A stretch of 64,000 nucleotides of DNA from Psilocybe azurescens (GCA_023853785.1 JAJIRX010000926.1:1-64000); one strand, 5' to 3'. Counted from the first letter of the stretch, positions 46,116-58,829 are shown. The notes: generated by a model not told the origin, from the letters alone. Numbers and translations: made by a program.

Positions 46116-48126
46116 ATGGCTCTTCGACGGTACACAAGACAGGTGGATGGAACTATCCCCGTTCAAGCACTTCTATATAACGACGAAGAGCTGTTGGCAA
46201 GTCAAGATGGTGTTGGGATATACGATGGGTAAGTTACGCGAATTCGGTGGGTCTGTCACAGGGTCTTTCCGTACTGAAGCTTTTTCACCCTTAATTTATT
46301 GCAAAGTTCCCAGAAAGCACCGGATCATCAGGTTGGAACGATACATGTAACGAGCCACCGATTATTCTTCCTCAATGCACAGAAGGCCCGAGCGAAATCG
46401 TTCGAAATGTCTCTGTCATTTATTGTTCAGACGGAATACTATGCAGGACTCTTCAAGTCATCGGCCAAGATCACCTGTCACCTCTCTGGCACTCCCGTTG
46501 GTTTGGGTTCGAGTGAACAAGACGGAGCACATGTAGCTCAGTTTGACAGTTGGGAATGTGAGGTGTGCGCATATCGTAATCCACCTGGTTTCAGCCCAAG
46601 TGCTGCACGTATTTGTGACCTATGTGGGGTTCCTCGCACGACGGTTCCGACGCCCATTACCTCGGTGTCGTCCTATCACCTTTCGACCTCTCTCCCGACC
46701 TCCGCTCTATCATCGTCTACTTCCTTACCTTCGGGGTCGCGTTCCTCGCATGGAACAAAGCCAACATCTATCGCGTGCCCTGCATGCACTTTTCTCAACC
46801 ATCCCTCCTTGCGTTCATGCGAAATCTGCTCAACTGATCTTCCTCAAGTTAGTACCGAGCTCAAGTCGGCGCCTTCTTCACGACCCATTACACCCGGCTC
46901 AGATGATGATGACAATACACCATCAAAATCGATCAAGATCAGTTTTCGCAAAGGAGGAGACAAACCCCTTTATGCAGTGCTTAAGCGTGCCTTGAAAACC
47001 AAATCCTGGGAGGTGGGTCCACTTATTTCTGACCGTCTGACACGAAAGGGTATTTATTTCGTCTTTCTCGCTTTATATATCAGGAGAACGGCACGGCGTC
47101 CCTGCTCGACGCGAATAGCAATGATACCGACAATCGAAATGCGCCTGGAAGGTCAGGAATATGTAAGTGGTGCCTTGTTCTTTATATAAAAAAACATTCC
47201 TGTGAACGTTTACTTTTTTGATATCGCCGTTTCGAAAAGCTGGTATTCTCAGGACGGTGGAAACTTCTGCTAAAGGAAGAGAAACTCACATGAACGATGC
47301 GTTGCAGGATTTGGAAGCTTTTATGGTGAAAGCTAAAGACATGGTAAAGCTGGCTGCGGAGCTCAATGAAAAACTAACAGCAGTATCATCCTCCAGCGGA
47401 AAGGGCTCTGATGTGGTGTTAACCTCCGGTGTAGCAGAACCAGAGGAGGCGACCTTCATTCGGTCATCTCTTTCTCAGCTGGGGCTGAAAATGGAAAACA
47501 CCCCTGTAACGCTCGATATGATGAAAGACGAGCGAAAATGGGTTGATGAACTTGCTCGGGAACTTGCGCATGTTTTACAGGGATCATCCACCTCCGTCGA
47601 CCACACAGGTGGTATGATGAAAAACCGCGGGATCATCGCCCTGGATGAGGTCTGGGGCGGCTGGAACCGTGCGAGAGGCGTTGGTGAGCAGTCACTCGTA
47701 TATCGTATATTTATAGGCATTCGCTAAGAGATGACGGTCTATTATCACAAAGCTCTCATCCCACCATCTACGCTCCTCCAGGTGGTGCCCCACCTCCCCG
47801 CACACACCAATCCCACAATTCGCCATCGAGCTTTTACGTCCGGGCTAAATGTTTTACATACGCCTCCATACTCGCAGGCCGCCTTTGGCGCACGGATCTC
47901 GAGCTTCCTCATGATGAGCGGACCGAAGACTACGGTGGAAATATCCACAGTGGAAGACCTGACCGTTGCTCTGGTTTCTGAGATGATAGACGACGTGGAG
48001 AAAGTCGGCGGGGTTATGAGAGATGACAGCAGCGCTGCTATTACGGGCGGCGGGAGTGGGACTGGCGTAGAGCTGAAGTGGTGGGGCAATGTGTTCCAAG
48101 GTTATATTTGGGACGGTCAAGAATAA
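46116..48126 (+). CDS. VPS36: ESCRT-II subunit Vps36
   Basis: Recognises ubiquitinated membrane cargo and phosphoinositides at endosomes as part of ESCRT-II, feeding the multivesicular-body pathway. The start at 46116 reads MALRRYTRQVDGTIPVQALL, the first strand of the GLUE domain; after an intron it continues HQVGTIHVTSHRLFFLNAQK. Two NZF zinc fingers are inserted: WECEVCAYRNPPGFSPSAAR with ICDLCGVPR, and IACPACTFLNHPSLRSCEIC. The winged-helix region follows: GILRTVETSAKGRETHMNDA then LQDLEAFMVKAKDMVKLAAE, RGIIALDEVWGGWNRARGV, and the C-terminus ELKWWGNVFQGYIWDGQE with a TAA at 48124-48126. All exons join in frame without needing corrections. The double NZF insertion matches the yeast architecture. 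Confidence 0.93.
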
Positions 48127-48784
48127 TAGAGTTACATGGGTATGTGTACACTGGTTTAGTCTTTTGTGGATTGAAGTTGTTTTATTCATGATCGACGACC
48201 GCAGTCGATCCTGGGACCTACAATCCCAAGCTCACGATGAAATGTTTGTCTTTGACTGTAGCGTCTTACTGAACTTTCACAACGACTGAGAGCCAATATT
48301 AAAACCGAAATTTGGCTCGCCGAATTTATCGGGAGAGCCATTCGAAAGCAGGCATAATTTTATTGGTGGCGAACGATAACTTCTTGGGTCTACGCAGACA
48401 TTTCTTGAGAAATTGATTGTATATTCCCTTATATTCCTATGGAATTGATATGGGTCCTCGGCAATAACGCTGGGTTTAACGCTCAGGTTTCATTGGCTAA
48501 AATGGAACATCGGAAAACCTATCAGCGGGCTTTTTCAACACGGTAATACGAAATCCACTTTGATGCGAATTGATTCCTCAATAGCCGTATGATATCGAAT
48601 ACCGGTTAACATGGAGTCTGTTTCTACCAATTAGAAGCGCTCAATGGGTCGACGGATAGTCACTCCTGACACTTGAGAGGCAGTCCACATGTCCAATCAA
48701 GCGTGAAGCAGCGTGAAGCCCCAATTCGATGGATAAATCTCGCCTTCTGTGATTGGTTGCCATGCAATGTTGAGTGGATGTGGA
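48127..48784. other. Convergent intergenic spacer
   Basis: The 3' flanks of Vps36 and the rhodanese gene. No ORF of note, no repeat or RNA gene seen. CGTGAAGCAGCGTGAAGC at 48701-48718 is a short direct repeat. Confidence 0.45.
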
Positions 48785-49929
48785 TTAGACGACTGAGCCG
48801 GCAAGGGATAAAAGAGACCTTGATTCACGTCTATCAAGATCGATAGGAAGTCCTTCATTCTTCCATGCTTCGTATCCTCCAATGATATCAGTGGCATTCA
48901 ACATCCCCAATTGCTGCAGAGAATAGGCTGCAAGGCTGATGACCATGATGACATTATTAGCAATTGTATCATACTTCATATTCAATTGGTAATTACCTCG
49001 AAGTATACCCTTCTTGACAGAAAACGATGATTCGAAGGTCGTATCGGTCTGCGATAGCGAGGTGGGATGCACATCTCGGATCAAACCTCCATTCTAAAAC
49101 GTTTCTTTCGATGATTAGGGAGCCGTGGATACCTCCTTCTAGTTCCCGTTGCGCCTGGGGTCGAATGTCAACTAGAAACGTTGGGGCGCCAACTTGTGTT
49201 TCTCGGAGTTCATCATATGCTTGAGAAGGGCTGACGCGTTGAAGTTTTGCACGTGCTAGGGAGAGAATGTCGTCGATCCCTCGTGAGCCTGGAGGTGGGG
49301 TAAGCGGGTCCATCGGACTTCTCGCGGCTTTGCGTACTACATCCCACAAGGCTTCTTCGTCATAAGGCGACATGCCCAAGTCCAAGACGGTGGCCACCCA
49401 TCGGTCTTCTTCATTATTCGCGGCTACTATCCTGCCGATGAATTTGGAGCTGGCGAGAAGCACTGCTCGTTGCACGTAGTCCTGAGAAGAGCCAGAAATA
49501 ATTAACGTGCTGGGAACGGACGTCGCAGACTGCGCAATTGTCGCGATTGCAAAAGATGGTTGCTTAGAGTAAGTTGGTGTTGAATTTTTGCAGCGACCAA
49601 TCGTAGGAAGTCCTCATCTTCGTTTCTGGACATGACCAACCTAACACCGATTCTCACGCCTGGTACGAGGAAGATTAGTATCTAGAACACCTTGGGGGAA
49701 TAAACACGAAGATCTCACCATCGAATGATTGGGCCTTGGTAATTGTATGTACAGCTATCTCTTGAGAGACTTGCTCCCGGACATCAGCCAAAGTGCGAAG
49801 CGATAATGGACTCCTGGGAACAAGCGCAGTGCCATCGATTACAGACGCAGGAGAGGTAGAGTCGCTTTTACCACTTGATTGCGCCGCTGCAGAACCTCGG
49901 GGAGATATATCTGATTCAAAACCTATCAT
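48785..49929 (-). CDS. Rhodanese-domain protein
   Basis: A sulfur-transfer-type protein with a C-terminal rhodanese domain and an N-terminal region I do not recognise. The N-terminus reads LADVREQVSQEIAVHTITKA (start taken at 49929 as MIGFESDISP; a later start is possible), then VRLVMSRNEDEDFLRLVAA. After a one-base A shortfall (T run at 49585-49589) it reads KNSTPTYSKQPSFAIATIAQ, then YVQRAVLLASSKFIGRIVAA. The rhodanese part runs PTFLVDIRPQAQRELEGGIH, RNVLEWRFDPRCASHLAIAD and DLRIIVFCQEGYTSSLAAYS; the Cys in VFCQEGYTS is the catalytic position and the loop is of the usual length. It ends IIGGYEAWKNEGLPIDL plus a short tail, stop at 48785. An active enzyme is plausible. The partner substrate is unknown. 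Confidence 0.78.
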
Positions 49930-50404
49930 GTCCTTCAGAGATTAGCTTAGTTTCATGGATTCACGGGTTTGCATCTGAGAACAATTGCACTGAAATTATG
50001 TTGGAATGACTTATAGGGCGTTGGAATATTGCTCACGCAATAGTGTCAAGTGAACGCAATGATAAGATAATTTGAAGCAGAGTAAACCAGATATCCTCGA
50101 TGGAAATTGGTCAAATAATTCAGGAAGCCGCTCCAGATGTTAATCAAGAATTCTGTGGATACAGATTACTTGAGGTTGGGGCAAAGATGGTTTAACTGTT
50201 CACTGTGACTTAGTCGGAGAGAAAGGAATTAGATGGCACGAGTCCAGGGGGTCGAATAATTATTTCAATATTTGTGTTTACTGGTGACGGTCTCAAAAAC
50301 AAGCAAATTACGTCATGTTGCTTGGTGAAGGAGGTTCCCGCTGAGCTCCCAGCTTTCACCTGCACTTCCAACTGCAATCCACTGCTGTATAACCACAATC
50401 CACA

Positions 50405-50983
50405 ATGTTCAACTCTTTCAAGAGGAGACTGGTAGGAAAATCTTCTTGTTAATGGAATGTGACTCATATGGCGGTTCTGATGCTTTTCAGCCCGAAATAT
50501 CTATCTTGTAAGTAGTACTGATGTGAACGCACTGAATTCAAATTGGTGTAACATCGATGGTATCCTAGTCACAAACCATCATCAACGCAATCGCAAAAGG
50601 CTCTTGATCTCCTGAAGGCATCCTTATCGGCCCCGTATCCTCCTGGTGGTTCATCTGGAAAGCCTCTGGATTTCCAACTCGAAGTTGTGACATCACCGCC
50701 TACATCCGACCAGCTTAGGGTTATCTTGTCTTACCTTCCTTCTCCTGCGGCAAACCCGTCTCTGGTGTTCCTCTCTGCCCACCCATCTACACCTAGTGCC
50801 GCTGAACAGCCTACCACAGTAAAAGGAATAGCCGAGTTGGCGGAAAAGAACCCAAATGCCATAAAATGGCCTATTGTCGTGGATTGGCAAGATGGTAAGG
50901 CCAGTGTTGGGAATATCGATGGTGTGAAAGGCATGTTGGAGCATCTTCGTAAAAAGAGGGATGGCGAGATTACAGAGGAATAA
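50405..50983 (+). CDS. Fmp46-like thioredoxin-fold mitochondrial protein
   Basis: A putative mitochondrial redox protein of the Fmp46/DUF1687 group, annotated in fungi as a thioredoxin-fold protein; the reaction is not known. The start at 50405 with two introns gives MFNSFKRRLPEISIFHKPSS then TQSQKALDLLKASLSAPYP, with the conserved fold-starting IFHKPSS. Then come FQLEVVTSPPTSDQLRVILS, a disordered insert (HPSTPSAAEQPT), IKWPIVVDWQDGKASVGNID and GVKGMLEHLRKKRDGEITEE, ending at a TAA (50981-50983). The basic N-terminus could serve as a presequence. The Cys-x-x-Cys of thioredoxins is absent, as in many members. About 155 residues. Divergent from the rhodanese gene with a spacer of roughly 480 bases. 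Family call by memory of the domain pattern. Confidence 0.72.
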
Positions 50984-52991
50984 AAATGTAAATGACGCAC
51001 ATATATTCGATGGAAATTGGTCAGGAGGATATTCATGGCATTCTGTATCGTGATCTCTCATTTGACTGCTTGTTTATGGCGCAGCTGACTTGGGGTCATT
51101 TCGTGCACCCCTCAGAGCGTTTTCACCCGGCACCATATGGTTCACTACTTCTATGGCTTATTTCTACGCTCTATTTCAAGCTTGGCGAGCCACTCTTCCA
51201 CGGAGAAGTCGATCATCAGAAGTATCTTTTTATTTCTATCCGAGACATACTTCGCTTTCGTTACCTGCTTTCTGCTCGACTCTGGCGTCACTTCTACTTG
51301 TTGATCATGGTTGCTCTTATTTTCTTCGAGATCTCTAGACTTGATCGGTAGAACCTCCGGTCGTGCGGATGCTTGGCTATCGGTCGAGAAGTTGCAAGCG
51401 AATCTTAACTGGCGTGTCTATTTCGGCAGGGGCGGTCAATTCTGTGTTCAGAAAAGGATCTTAATAGTCCGGTTCTCTTCACAAGTCACTGATGAGCATC
51501 AGGGTAAACATATGCATGCAACATCACTTCGTTTTAGCAGCGACGTACTAAGGGCCTAATCCAGCTACCGCTCGCCATGCAAACTATAGACCTCATAGGA
51601 TCTTGCGCTGTTTTGATGCAGTCTAAAGAAGTGGATTTTTGAAACAGATATGGGACATATACACGACATGCCAATGAAGACATGTTTACAAAACAGAGTC
51701 CCTCAGTTGTTACTTCGGAAAAGAGGGTGCTCCAGCATACAGGACCCGTGCCCACAATCAGAACTGTTAGAGGCCCTGAGATCAAAAACTCACTTACGAG
51801 TATCGCCTGGCATGAGCGCCCTAGGATTCTTCACAGTGAATAGCAGCACACCGCGAGTCAAAATACAGCGGCGAAGGACAGGCATCTATTCCTTTTCGGT
51901 ATCAACGTGCTAACACTCTTGCATTCTGGACAAATATGCCTCTCAAAACATCGCTTCCAGTAGGATGCTTTCTGTGCTGGCAGGATGCTTGCGTGATAGT
52001 GAAATGGCCTCACTGCGGTGGTACGTCGGCTTCGAATCCAGGAAAAGGATTTTTCTATTTTTGCCAAATGCAATCCTCGTACGCTAAACTTGCTGTTCTA
52101 ATCGATCAAGCACTGATTTGAGAAGAGCCGCTTATTTTAAAGAATGGCGAGGAGACGGCTTTGGACTAGTCGATTCAACTAGTATCAGAAGCGTGTCCAG
52201 CAGGTCTATACTGGACATGTATGTTTGACATCCCAGCTGTTAGAGAAGTGTTCAGACAGATTTGGGGTGTTGGGCAGGTCCATTTTATCGCCGGCTATTG
52301 ATACGGTCGACCCACGAGACTTTAATCACTCGAAGTCGAGTTTTGATCCCTGTTAGGACCATGACTGTGAAATTAAAAATTCGCTTGTTTTCGTCAGTGC
52401 ATTGTATTAATTTGTCGGAACGCAGTCTTTGGACGAGGGATTTCATTCATGTATGATCGTTTGTTGTAAATGACTCGAGGAGAATAACTGGAGTCTGATT
52501 TCGTTTTGTGAGTGCTTACCCGTGACATGGAGTCAAAACTCAAAACGGAGTAAAAGGTCGCATGGTCAATTGTCTAGATCACGGTTGCTATAGGTCAGAG
52601 ATATTCACGCCCTGTTTCCCTCCTGCTTCCATCCTTCTTTCCTAAAGATAATATCTTTTTGCTGACGTTATTTTCGCATCGAGAGACGTATATATGAGGG
52701 GAGTTTCAAAACTCAGGATTCGGAGGAATGGAACCGAGCTTGGACCAGGCATGTTCTGAGTTTGCTGAGTATCAAAAACGATTGAATTATAACTGTCGTT
52801 GCAGGAAAATCCACACAGAAAGAAAATGATCTTAGTCCATTGAATTAACGTGCGCAGAAACCCATCAGGCAAGTTACATGGACCGCTAGGGAAGCGCACC
52901 CTTTACTCATCGACTGTCGGAAAAGGCACGCAGCACATCCAAGGCATCATCAGGGCCTAGACAACTGGGTCCAAGCCGTCTGACAACGGCG
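50984..52991. other. Long intergenic region without supported gene
   Basis: Two kilobases with only short ORFs (119 codons at most, at 50992-51351, mostly hydrophobic and T-rich, likely 3' UTR of the Fmp46-like gene). No repeats, terminal inverted repeats or RNA genes were seen. Confidence 0.4.
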
Positions 52992-53615
52992 GTGTGCGAG
53001 TTCTTCTTTCCCTTTCTGCACCCACTTCCACGGTGGAAGGGCTGTAGCTCCAATGCCTACTCCACAGACCCAGGCGGGGGCTCGTCCGAAGATATAGATG
53101 TCGAGGTATGGCGTGACCATTTTTCCATTCCCTGTGGTCCTTTTCGTTATAAGCACCTAATCACGGTATCTCAGGCAGACTTGCATGATCCAGATATCCA
53201 CCCAACTAGCCCCGACGGGGTACCCGTTCGATTTCCTCCCTGCCTGCTCGCTCAGAGAGGCTGGTCGTGACCTCACAGCTGCACCCGTTCTGGAGCACGA
53301 AGAAGGGGAGCTGCTGTTGCGGTGTTGGTGGTATTGTCTATTGTTGGTGGCATCGTTGGGGGCGTTCTTGGAGGAAGAAGTAATGGTGAGCCGGCGAGGA
53401 ATCCTGGCTCTAATACGCCTTTGTCCTCTACGGCCTCTATGATTGTATCCGACTCCACGTCTTCGCAGACGTCGACGACACCTAACGACACACCCGTCAT
53501 CACGGCTGCAGAAGTGATCCCAACATCATTACTCTTTTCGACGCCATTCTCCTTGCCACCTAAACTTCCTGGCCGCAACATCCTTCGTAATGACGAAGTG
53601 CCTCTCCAATCATAG
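52992..53615 (+). CDS. Single-pass Ser/Thr-rich membrane protein (paralogue 1)
   Basis: A putative plasma-membrane protein of unknown function, related to the neighbour at 54483. The first exon reads SNAYSTDPGGGSSEDIDVE and splices (GTATGG...ATCTCAG) to ADLHDPDIHPTSPDGVPV. After frame slips it continues VTSQLHPFWSTKKG directly before the TM segment AVAVLVVLSIVGGIVGGVLG, then a Ser/Thr-rich outer part (SSTASMIVSDSTSSQTSTTP) and the end PGRNILRNDEVPLQS at 53615. The motif TKKG just before a Gly-rich TM matches YRTTKG in the neighbour. The exact start is unclear and at least two frame breaks are needed, so it could be a decaying copy. Confidence 0.4.
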
Positions 53616-54482
53616 GTGCAGCCACTGCTGGGCTCAGGACCTTGGAATAACATCACATTCGCATATCCTCGTAGCAAGATCTTTCGCTGTTTCGCTCAGC
53701 GCTGTCAATTTCACCACCTACCATGAACTTTCAACTATCCCCGACGCTTGTGACTATCTTGACTGCCGACAATTTTTTCTTTCGTTTCTTGGGCTTTTGA
53801 AGAGGTATTATGTAGGGACTCTGATGGTTTTTCTATTCTCCTGGTTCTTATTCATTGGGTTTTATGGGGCATTTTTGGGTCTTAGGTTTTCGGTTTTTTG
53901 GGCTGTATATACACGGGTTCAATATTTTGTGTTGGGCATAACATACTTTATGTTTTTTCTTCAGGCTTTCCTCTCAGTTGCACGATCATTCGATTACTCA
54001 ATTGTATTCATCAAAAGTATTCACGACCTTTCCAAACTTCCAGTAGATGCATCATTCACGATTTGGCGCATGCTGGTTCTTAGATTACTATCTACTACCT
54101 CCACGTTTTAAACACTCTACTCTCAGTAGTTCTAGTGCTCTTATAGTGCTCTCCTGTTGCTCTAACTTCCAGTGCTCGCATGATCATACACATGGAGGAA
54201 ACGAATTGACAAGTCGTAATACGTATTCAATATGTATTGCAGTGGTATATTATATTTTCTTGATGCTTTCTTATGTTTTGCGTCTAAAAATGGACGAGCT
54301 GAAATAGTGCCTGTCCCTGAGCGTCTTCCTCATACTCATCAACATGGGCCGAGCAGGTCGGACAGGCCGCCTGCCAAGTTTGAATTTGAGGCTGTACATG
54401 ATCTCTCCGTTTTCTCATCGGGACAATCCTGTCCTCCAAGCTATCTAGTTGACCAACTCGACCAGGAGTCGACACAGAAAGA

Positions 54483-55101
54483 ATGGCATCTCCAGGAGGA
54501 CATCAAGATTACGACGCAAGCCTACTAGCGTCGGCGCCAGTCGCCACGAAAGCCCAGCTTCAGGTGAATGGGCTTCTTCTGATGGCTTGTGAGCTTGGAA
54601 TTAACGCTTTTCTGTGTTCGGTAGGGCGGATACAACCCTGACCTTCTCATCGAGAAGCCTGTGACTCCCTCTTCAAGACATCGTGATTTGGAAGCAAGTA
54701 CTCCTGTGAACGATGGCCGAGATGCAGGAACAGCGTACGCTACCAAGAAGCAGCCATTTTATCGCACAACGAAGGGTATCATCATCATTGTGGTGGTGCT
54801 TGTGGTTATCATTGCAGCGGCTGTCGGTGGAGGAGTTGGAGGGTCGAGGAAGAAGAACCACAATGAGACTGTGGCGCCCACCGGGCCAGATAGTGGTGGG
54901 CAGGATGGTGGTTCACCACCGCCAGCATCCGGAAACTCGACATCAAGCTCGACGTCTTCCGGAAGTGGGGCTTCTCAGGTTGTAGGAGCACCGGATCCCA
55001 ACGCCTCGAGATCCACTACTACCTCTGGGGGCGCCAACGCCCTCCCGACTGAACCACCTGCGACCAACGGCGTTGGACAACTTGTCAATGGATCGTCTTG
55101 A
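54483..55101 (+). CDS. Single-pass Ser/Thr-rich membrane protein (paralogue 2)
   Basis: A type-III-like membrane protein of unknown function. Two exons: MASPGGHQDYDASLLASAPV then ATKAQLQ, an intron (GTGAAT...GTAG), then GGYNPDLLIEKPVTPSSRHR. The cytosolic N-terminal part of about 85 residues ends TKKQPFYRTTKG. One TM segment follows, IIIIVVVLVVIIAAAVGGGV, with GGSRKKN after it. The C-terminal outer region of about 90 residues is rich in Ser, Gly, Pro and Thr (NSTSSSTSSGSGASQVVGA), with potential O-glycosylation, ending LVNGSS at a TGA (55099-55101). No signal peptide and no frame break. The same arrangement occurs at 52992-53615, indicating a tandem gene pair. Confidence 0.6.
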
Positions 55102-55824
55102 GACAGCGGGCGTCAACGTTGGACGTTCTGGTCATGGTGTGTTTGTTGTACAACAGTTACCGCGGGTTCCAGTTTATCTTTAACTTTTATGTGTTTTGTC
55201 TCGGTACTAGACTTACGCTCTCTAATGGATATGCAACATGCTACTATATGCCACAGGAGCACTACGATATGTACCGCGTTTTCTTTCTATGTACTATATA
55301 TTATCTTTTTCGTATGGATGGGGTTTATTTTTGGTGCGATCAACGTTCCCAGCAGTGATATTTATATTCCATCCAGTCTTGAAAAAGTGGTCGCATTGAC
55401 GAGGAATACAGATTCCTGCAAAGCCCTGAACATCTGTCCTTTGGACGTCAAGTACTTTGATGAGAATTGCGGAGAAATAGCAGATGTCTTCCTACATATC
55501 ATAATTTAGATAGTAACAAAATGCTACAACCGACAAGATCACTGTAGGACTTTGCTGAGAAACCAATCTTATGCTTCTCGCTCCGGTTTGGGAGAACTCC
55601 CAGCTACAACTCTCACAGGTAGTACTATTGTAACTTGAGTCTAGACAAGTTTTGACATTCATTACAGTTATCAGGTAAGTCCGCGATAGTTGATTTTGAA
55701 CGTCAAGTCAAGTTACCTACAAGTTTTATGAGGGAGGATGATACAAATGCCTTCGAAGTGAATAAAAGAATATAATGAGAGTAGGCGAGGATGGAAAATA
55801 GAGAGAGAAGGTGGCGTGTCTGAA

Positions 55825-57398
55825 TCAGGTGCTGGGACGTGAGTCTGGATGAGGTGCCACTGCCGTGCGATAAGCAGGCGGTCCTAGAGGGCTTTCTGTT
55901 CGATTAATAGAATCGGCTCCATTTCTGCTGTTGTCAGAGGCGAGCTTTCTCATGCTCCGCCCTCCTTCAGGATGGGGACTCAGATTGTGCTGTGCCATAC
56001 TCGCATTTGACGGGGCGCGGAGAATCCCTGCAACTTCAGTTGCCAGGGCATGGATGTTTATGTTGGGAGGATGCTCCGATGCGCCCGCGCTGAGCGACAT
56101 GGCGGTTGAGCCAAATGACGTTTGACGGTCTAGTGTAGGTTCTGCAACTCGGGGAACCCCTGGCGGAAATTGCGGTACTTGTCCGCGTCGGTTGGGCGAC
56201 ATAGGGGTGTCGGGAGAGAGTGTGCGAGGGGTGTGACCTGCGTCGCTGATTTTACCGACTCCAATTGTTTTGCTTCTATGAAAGCTTCGCTTGGGCGTCG
56301 AACTGGAACAGGGTTGTAGCGGAAGAAGTTGGCATCGTCGGAGGCGGGGGATGGTGGGATGCTTCTCGATTTTTGAACACGACAGAACCAGAGGATGCCT
56401 ACTATACCGAGGGCAAGTACGGCTGCACCTCCGACAGCACCGCCTACAATTGCTCCTAGATGAGATGTAGAAGGGTGGGACGCTCCTGCAGCAGCGCTAG
56501 ACGGCGTCGCCGACGAATCGGACGATGTGGAGGTAGGCAAGGGTATAGAAGATGAAGATGCAGAGTCCGATAGAGGTGGGATCGAGACGGATGTGGTAGG
56601 TATGGCTGGAGTGCCTGTGGCAAAGGCACCTACCCCCGTTAAGACGGGTACAAAGCTAGGCTGATATCCATCATGAATTTATGTTTGCTGCGGGTTTGGG
56701 ATATCCTAAAACTCACTTCAGGTGTACCGGTGACCTGCTGCGCTGAGGCCCTAAAACGAGTATAGGCATCAATACTTGGGGGATTGATGACGCTGGTGTA
56801 TGGATGGTTCATGAGTCCTCGATCATTGAATTCTGTCTATAAAACTCACCCAACCATTCCTGAAGTCGCGCAGTGGGACGTTGGTTCCGTGACCTCGCAG
56901 AAAAACCATATTGCTAGGTCAGAGCAGTAGCTATTAGCAGGGGAGTTTTGCAAAGATGAGCCTTTCTACTCACGTTGACTGACGTTGGTGATTTGGAGAT
57001 CCCATGTCATAGGATGCTGGGTGTCATTGTTGAGCGTACCAGCGGGTCCACTGCTGAAACCTCCCGGAAGCGGCGTACAGGGGTTGGCCAAACTGGACTG
57101 GGTAACGGTGTGTACGCTGGAAGGAGAGCAAATTTATATAAAGTTGAAGCTGATATACTCCGGGAAACTCACAATCCTGCAAAAACGAAGGTGATTGTGT
57201 CATTTAATCCAGCAGATATGGTTGGAGGGTCGAAGAAGCTCCCCTGGAGGCCAACCATCACCTAATTGGAAGCAGCTTTTAGTGCGGAAGCGACAGGACT
57301 CTGTCTTCTGGGATTACCGTGTGACTGGTCTGACCTTTCGCGAGGTGGAGACCCTGCAAAGCGGCGGCGAAAATGAGCGAGTATCGTATTAAGGCCAT
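55825..57398 (-). CDS. Cupredoxin-domain single-pass membrane protein
   Basis: A secreted or membrane-anchored protein with a plastocyanin-like (cupredoxin) ectodomain, a type frequent in basidiomycetes; role unknown, possibly wall-associated. The start at 57398 gives a signal peptide, MALIRYSLIFAAALQGLHLA. The cupredoxin domain reads VMVGLQGSFFDPPTISAGLN, DTITFVFAGF, VHTVTQSSLANPCTPLPGGF and HPMTWDLQITNVSQPIWFFC; the His in VHTV and the Cys in WFFC sit at copper-ligand-like positions. A Ser/Thr stalk (TSTSSDSSATPSSAAAG) leads to the TM segment AIVGGAVGGAAVLALGIVGI. The cytosolic tail has a slip (four T on plus at 56250-56253; one A short) between SVK and SDAGHTPRTLSPD, and ends HPDSRPST at 55825-55827. 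Confidence 0.8.
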
Positions 57399-58628
57399 TC
57401 TGGAGAGTGCATGAAGATGGTAGGCTGTCAGGAAGGGGCTTCATACAGTCGGTGGGTGACTCGTATTATACACACCCATGGTATTTGGGACTTGGGACAT
57501 CAAGATCAAGTCAAAATCTGTTGTAAATAACTGTGCACGCCACGAGTCTTTTTTTTAGCGCAAGCTCGAGAGATAGGATTACTCGATTCGTGGGGGGTAA
57601 TTAGGAGGCTTTGAGAGACAGCTTCCGTGCTATCATGCAATCTTGCCGCTGAGGAGCTGCTATCTAACTGCACGCAGGTCAGCTCGATGAGACATCACTT
57701 TGTTAATCAACGAAAGGGAGGCACCTTGTCGCTGTGAACATGTTCCCACTGTAAATATAAATGATGAGGGACCGCGATGAACAAGACATGCGTGGGCTGC
57801 TGGTATCCTTGTTTGGAAATCGTCGTTGATGCTGGGAGCGATTTGCTATGCCTGAGCCATGAGCGTCTGATGCAAGTCGATATCAACGGAACCACGCCGG
57901 GACGGGTGGTGTATGTACCTGTAAGTACGTACCATGTATATACCTTATGCCGGTATGCGATGCCGTCATTTGGAAGGAATACAGGAAGGTTTCAGCAAGA
58001 TTGGTTTCAGGAGCGCTACCAACCTCACGAGGTCTAATCGCCTCAGCTTGTATTAGTATCAATTGGAGGTGGGTTACAAGTTGGATGAACATGATCACGA
58101 ATACGTATGCTTCACCAAGAATTAAAACCTATTAAATTTATACGGGATCGACAGAACTATATAAGAGTCGGTATCACTGCGGGAAGGAGCAAAGTGATTC
58201 AAGATGACGTATAATACTAGAACCGTGCCAAAACAAGTCATCCCCCAGGGTTCCATTTAAATAGTCCTTTAACGCTCTTACAAGGTCAGCAACGATCGAC
58301 GACGTGTTCAGACCAGCTCGATATCGATAGCAAACCGAAATGAACACTGATTTGCATTATTCTCTGGTGCTTGTACAGCTTCTTGTGTTAAAGCGTTGAT
58401 AGTAATTGAGAACGCTGAATAGTGTTGGATCGGGACTTTTGTGCAGCAGTCCATAATCACAAATAAGTCTGACAGTGGCATGTGCTTCGTTCGATCAGAT
58501 GAAGAAGAGCGGGCCAAGGACGGTTCTATGGGTTCATGCCTATTCGGAGGGCGAAAATTCAAAATGCAAATGATGTGATTGCTTTCATGAGTCCTGATTT
58601 CACAGAAGAAATCTGCAATAGAGCAAGT
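57399..58628. other. Intergenic with a degenerate ORF
   Basis: No supported gene. A minus ORF at 58308-58562 (LFVIMDCCTKVPIQHYSAF and similar) may continue the gene fragment at 58629-58829 but shows no motif I can place. Confidence 0.35.
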
Positions 58629-58829
58629 TTATGAGTTCAGCATTACGGGCCTGTTGCATGTCGTCGGCTTCGAGATACTGGAAGAGCTCCGGATCAATCG
58701 CAGGGTCTGGGAGAACCGGAACTCCAAAAACTCCAATGCTTCCCGGCGCTCGAGATGGATGTTATAAGAACCTAGCTCATTGAGAGTCCAGTCACTACCG
58801 GATTTGGCAGAGCGAATAAGGTTGGCCAT
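58629..58829 (-). pseudogene. 5' fragment of an agaricomycete PD-(D/E)XK-like gene
   Basis: The start at 58829 reads MANLIRSAKSGSDWTLNELG then SYNIHLERREALEFLEF. One base later, in another frame, it reads PVLPDPAIDPELFQYLEADD then MQQARNAELINLL. This order (LIRSAKSG-DWT-EL-YNI, then LP.P.ID.E.L...ADD) matches from memory the N-terminus of a multicopy mushroom family with a restriction-endonuclease-like fold. The remainder of that family, including any catalytic residues, is not visible downstream, so this is a truncated copy. Confidence 0.5.

Noticed and set aside
53590..54111. A 173-codon plus ORF with hydrophobic, Phe-rich sequence
   Set aside because: It follows directly after the stop of the 52992-53615 gene, is very T-rich and has no family features or splice partners. 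It is better explained as 3' UTR read as protein.
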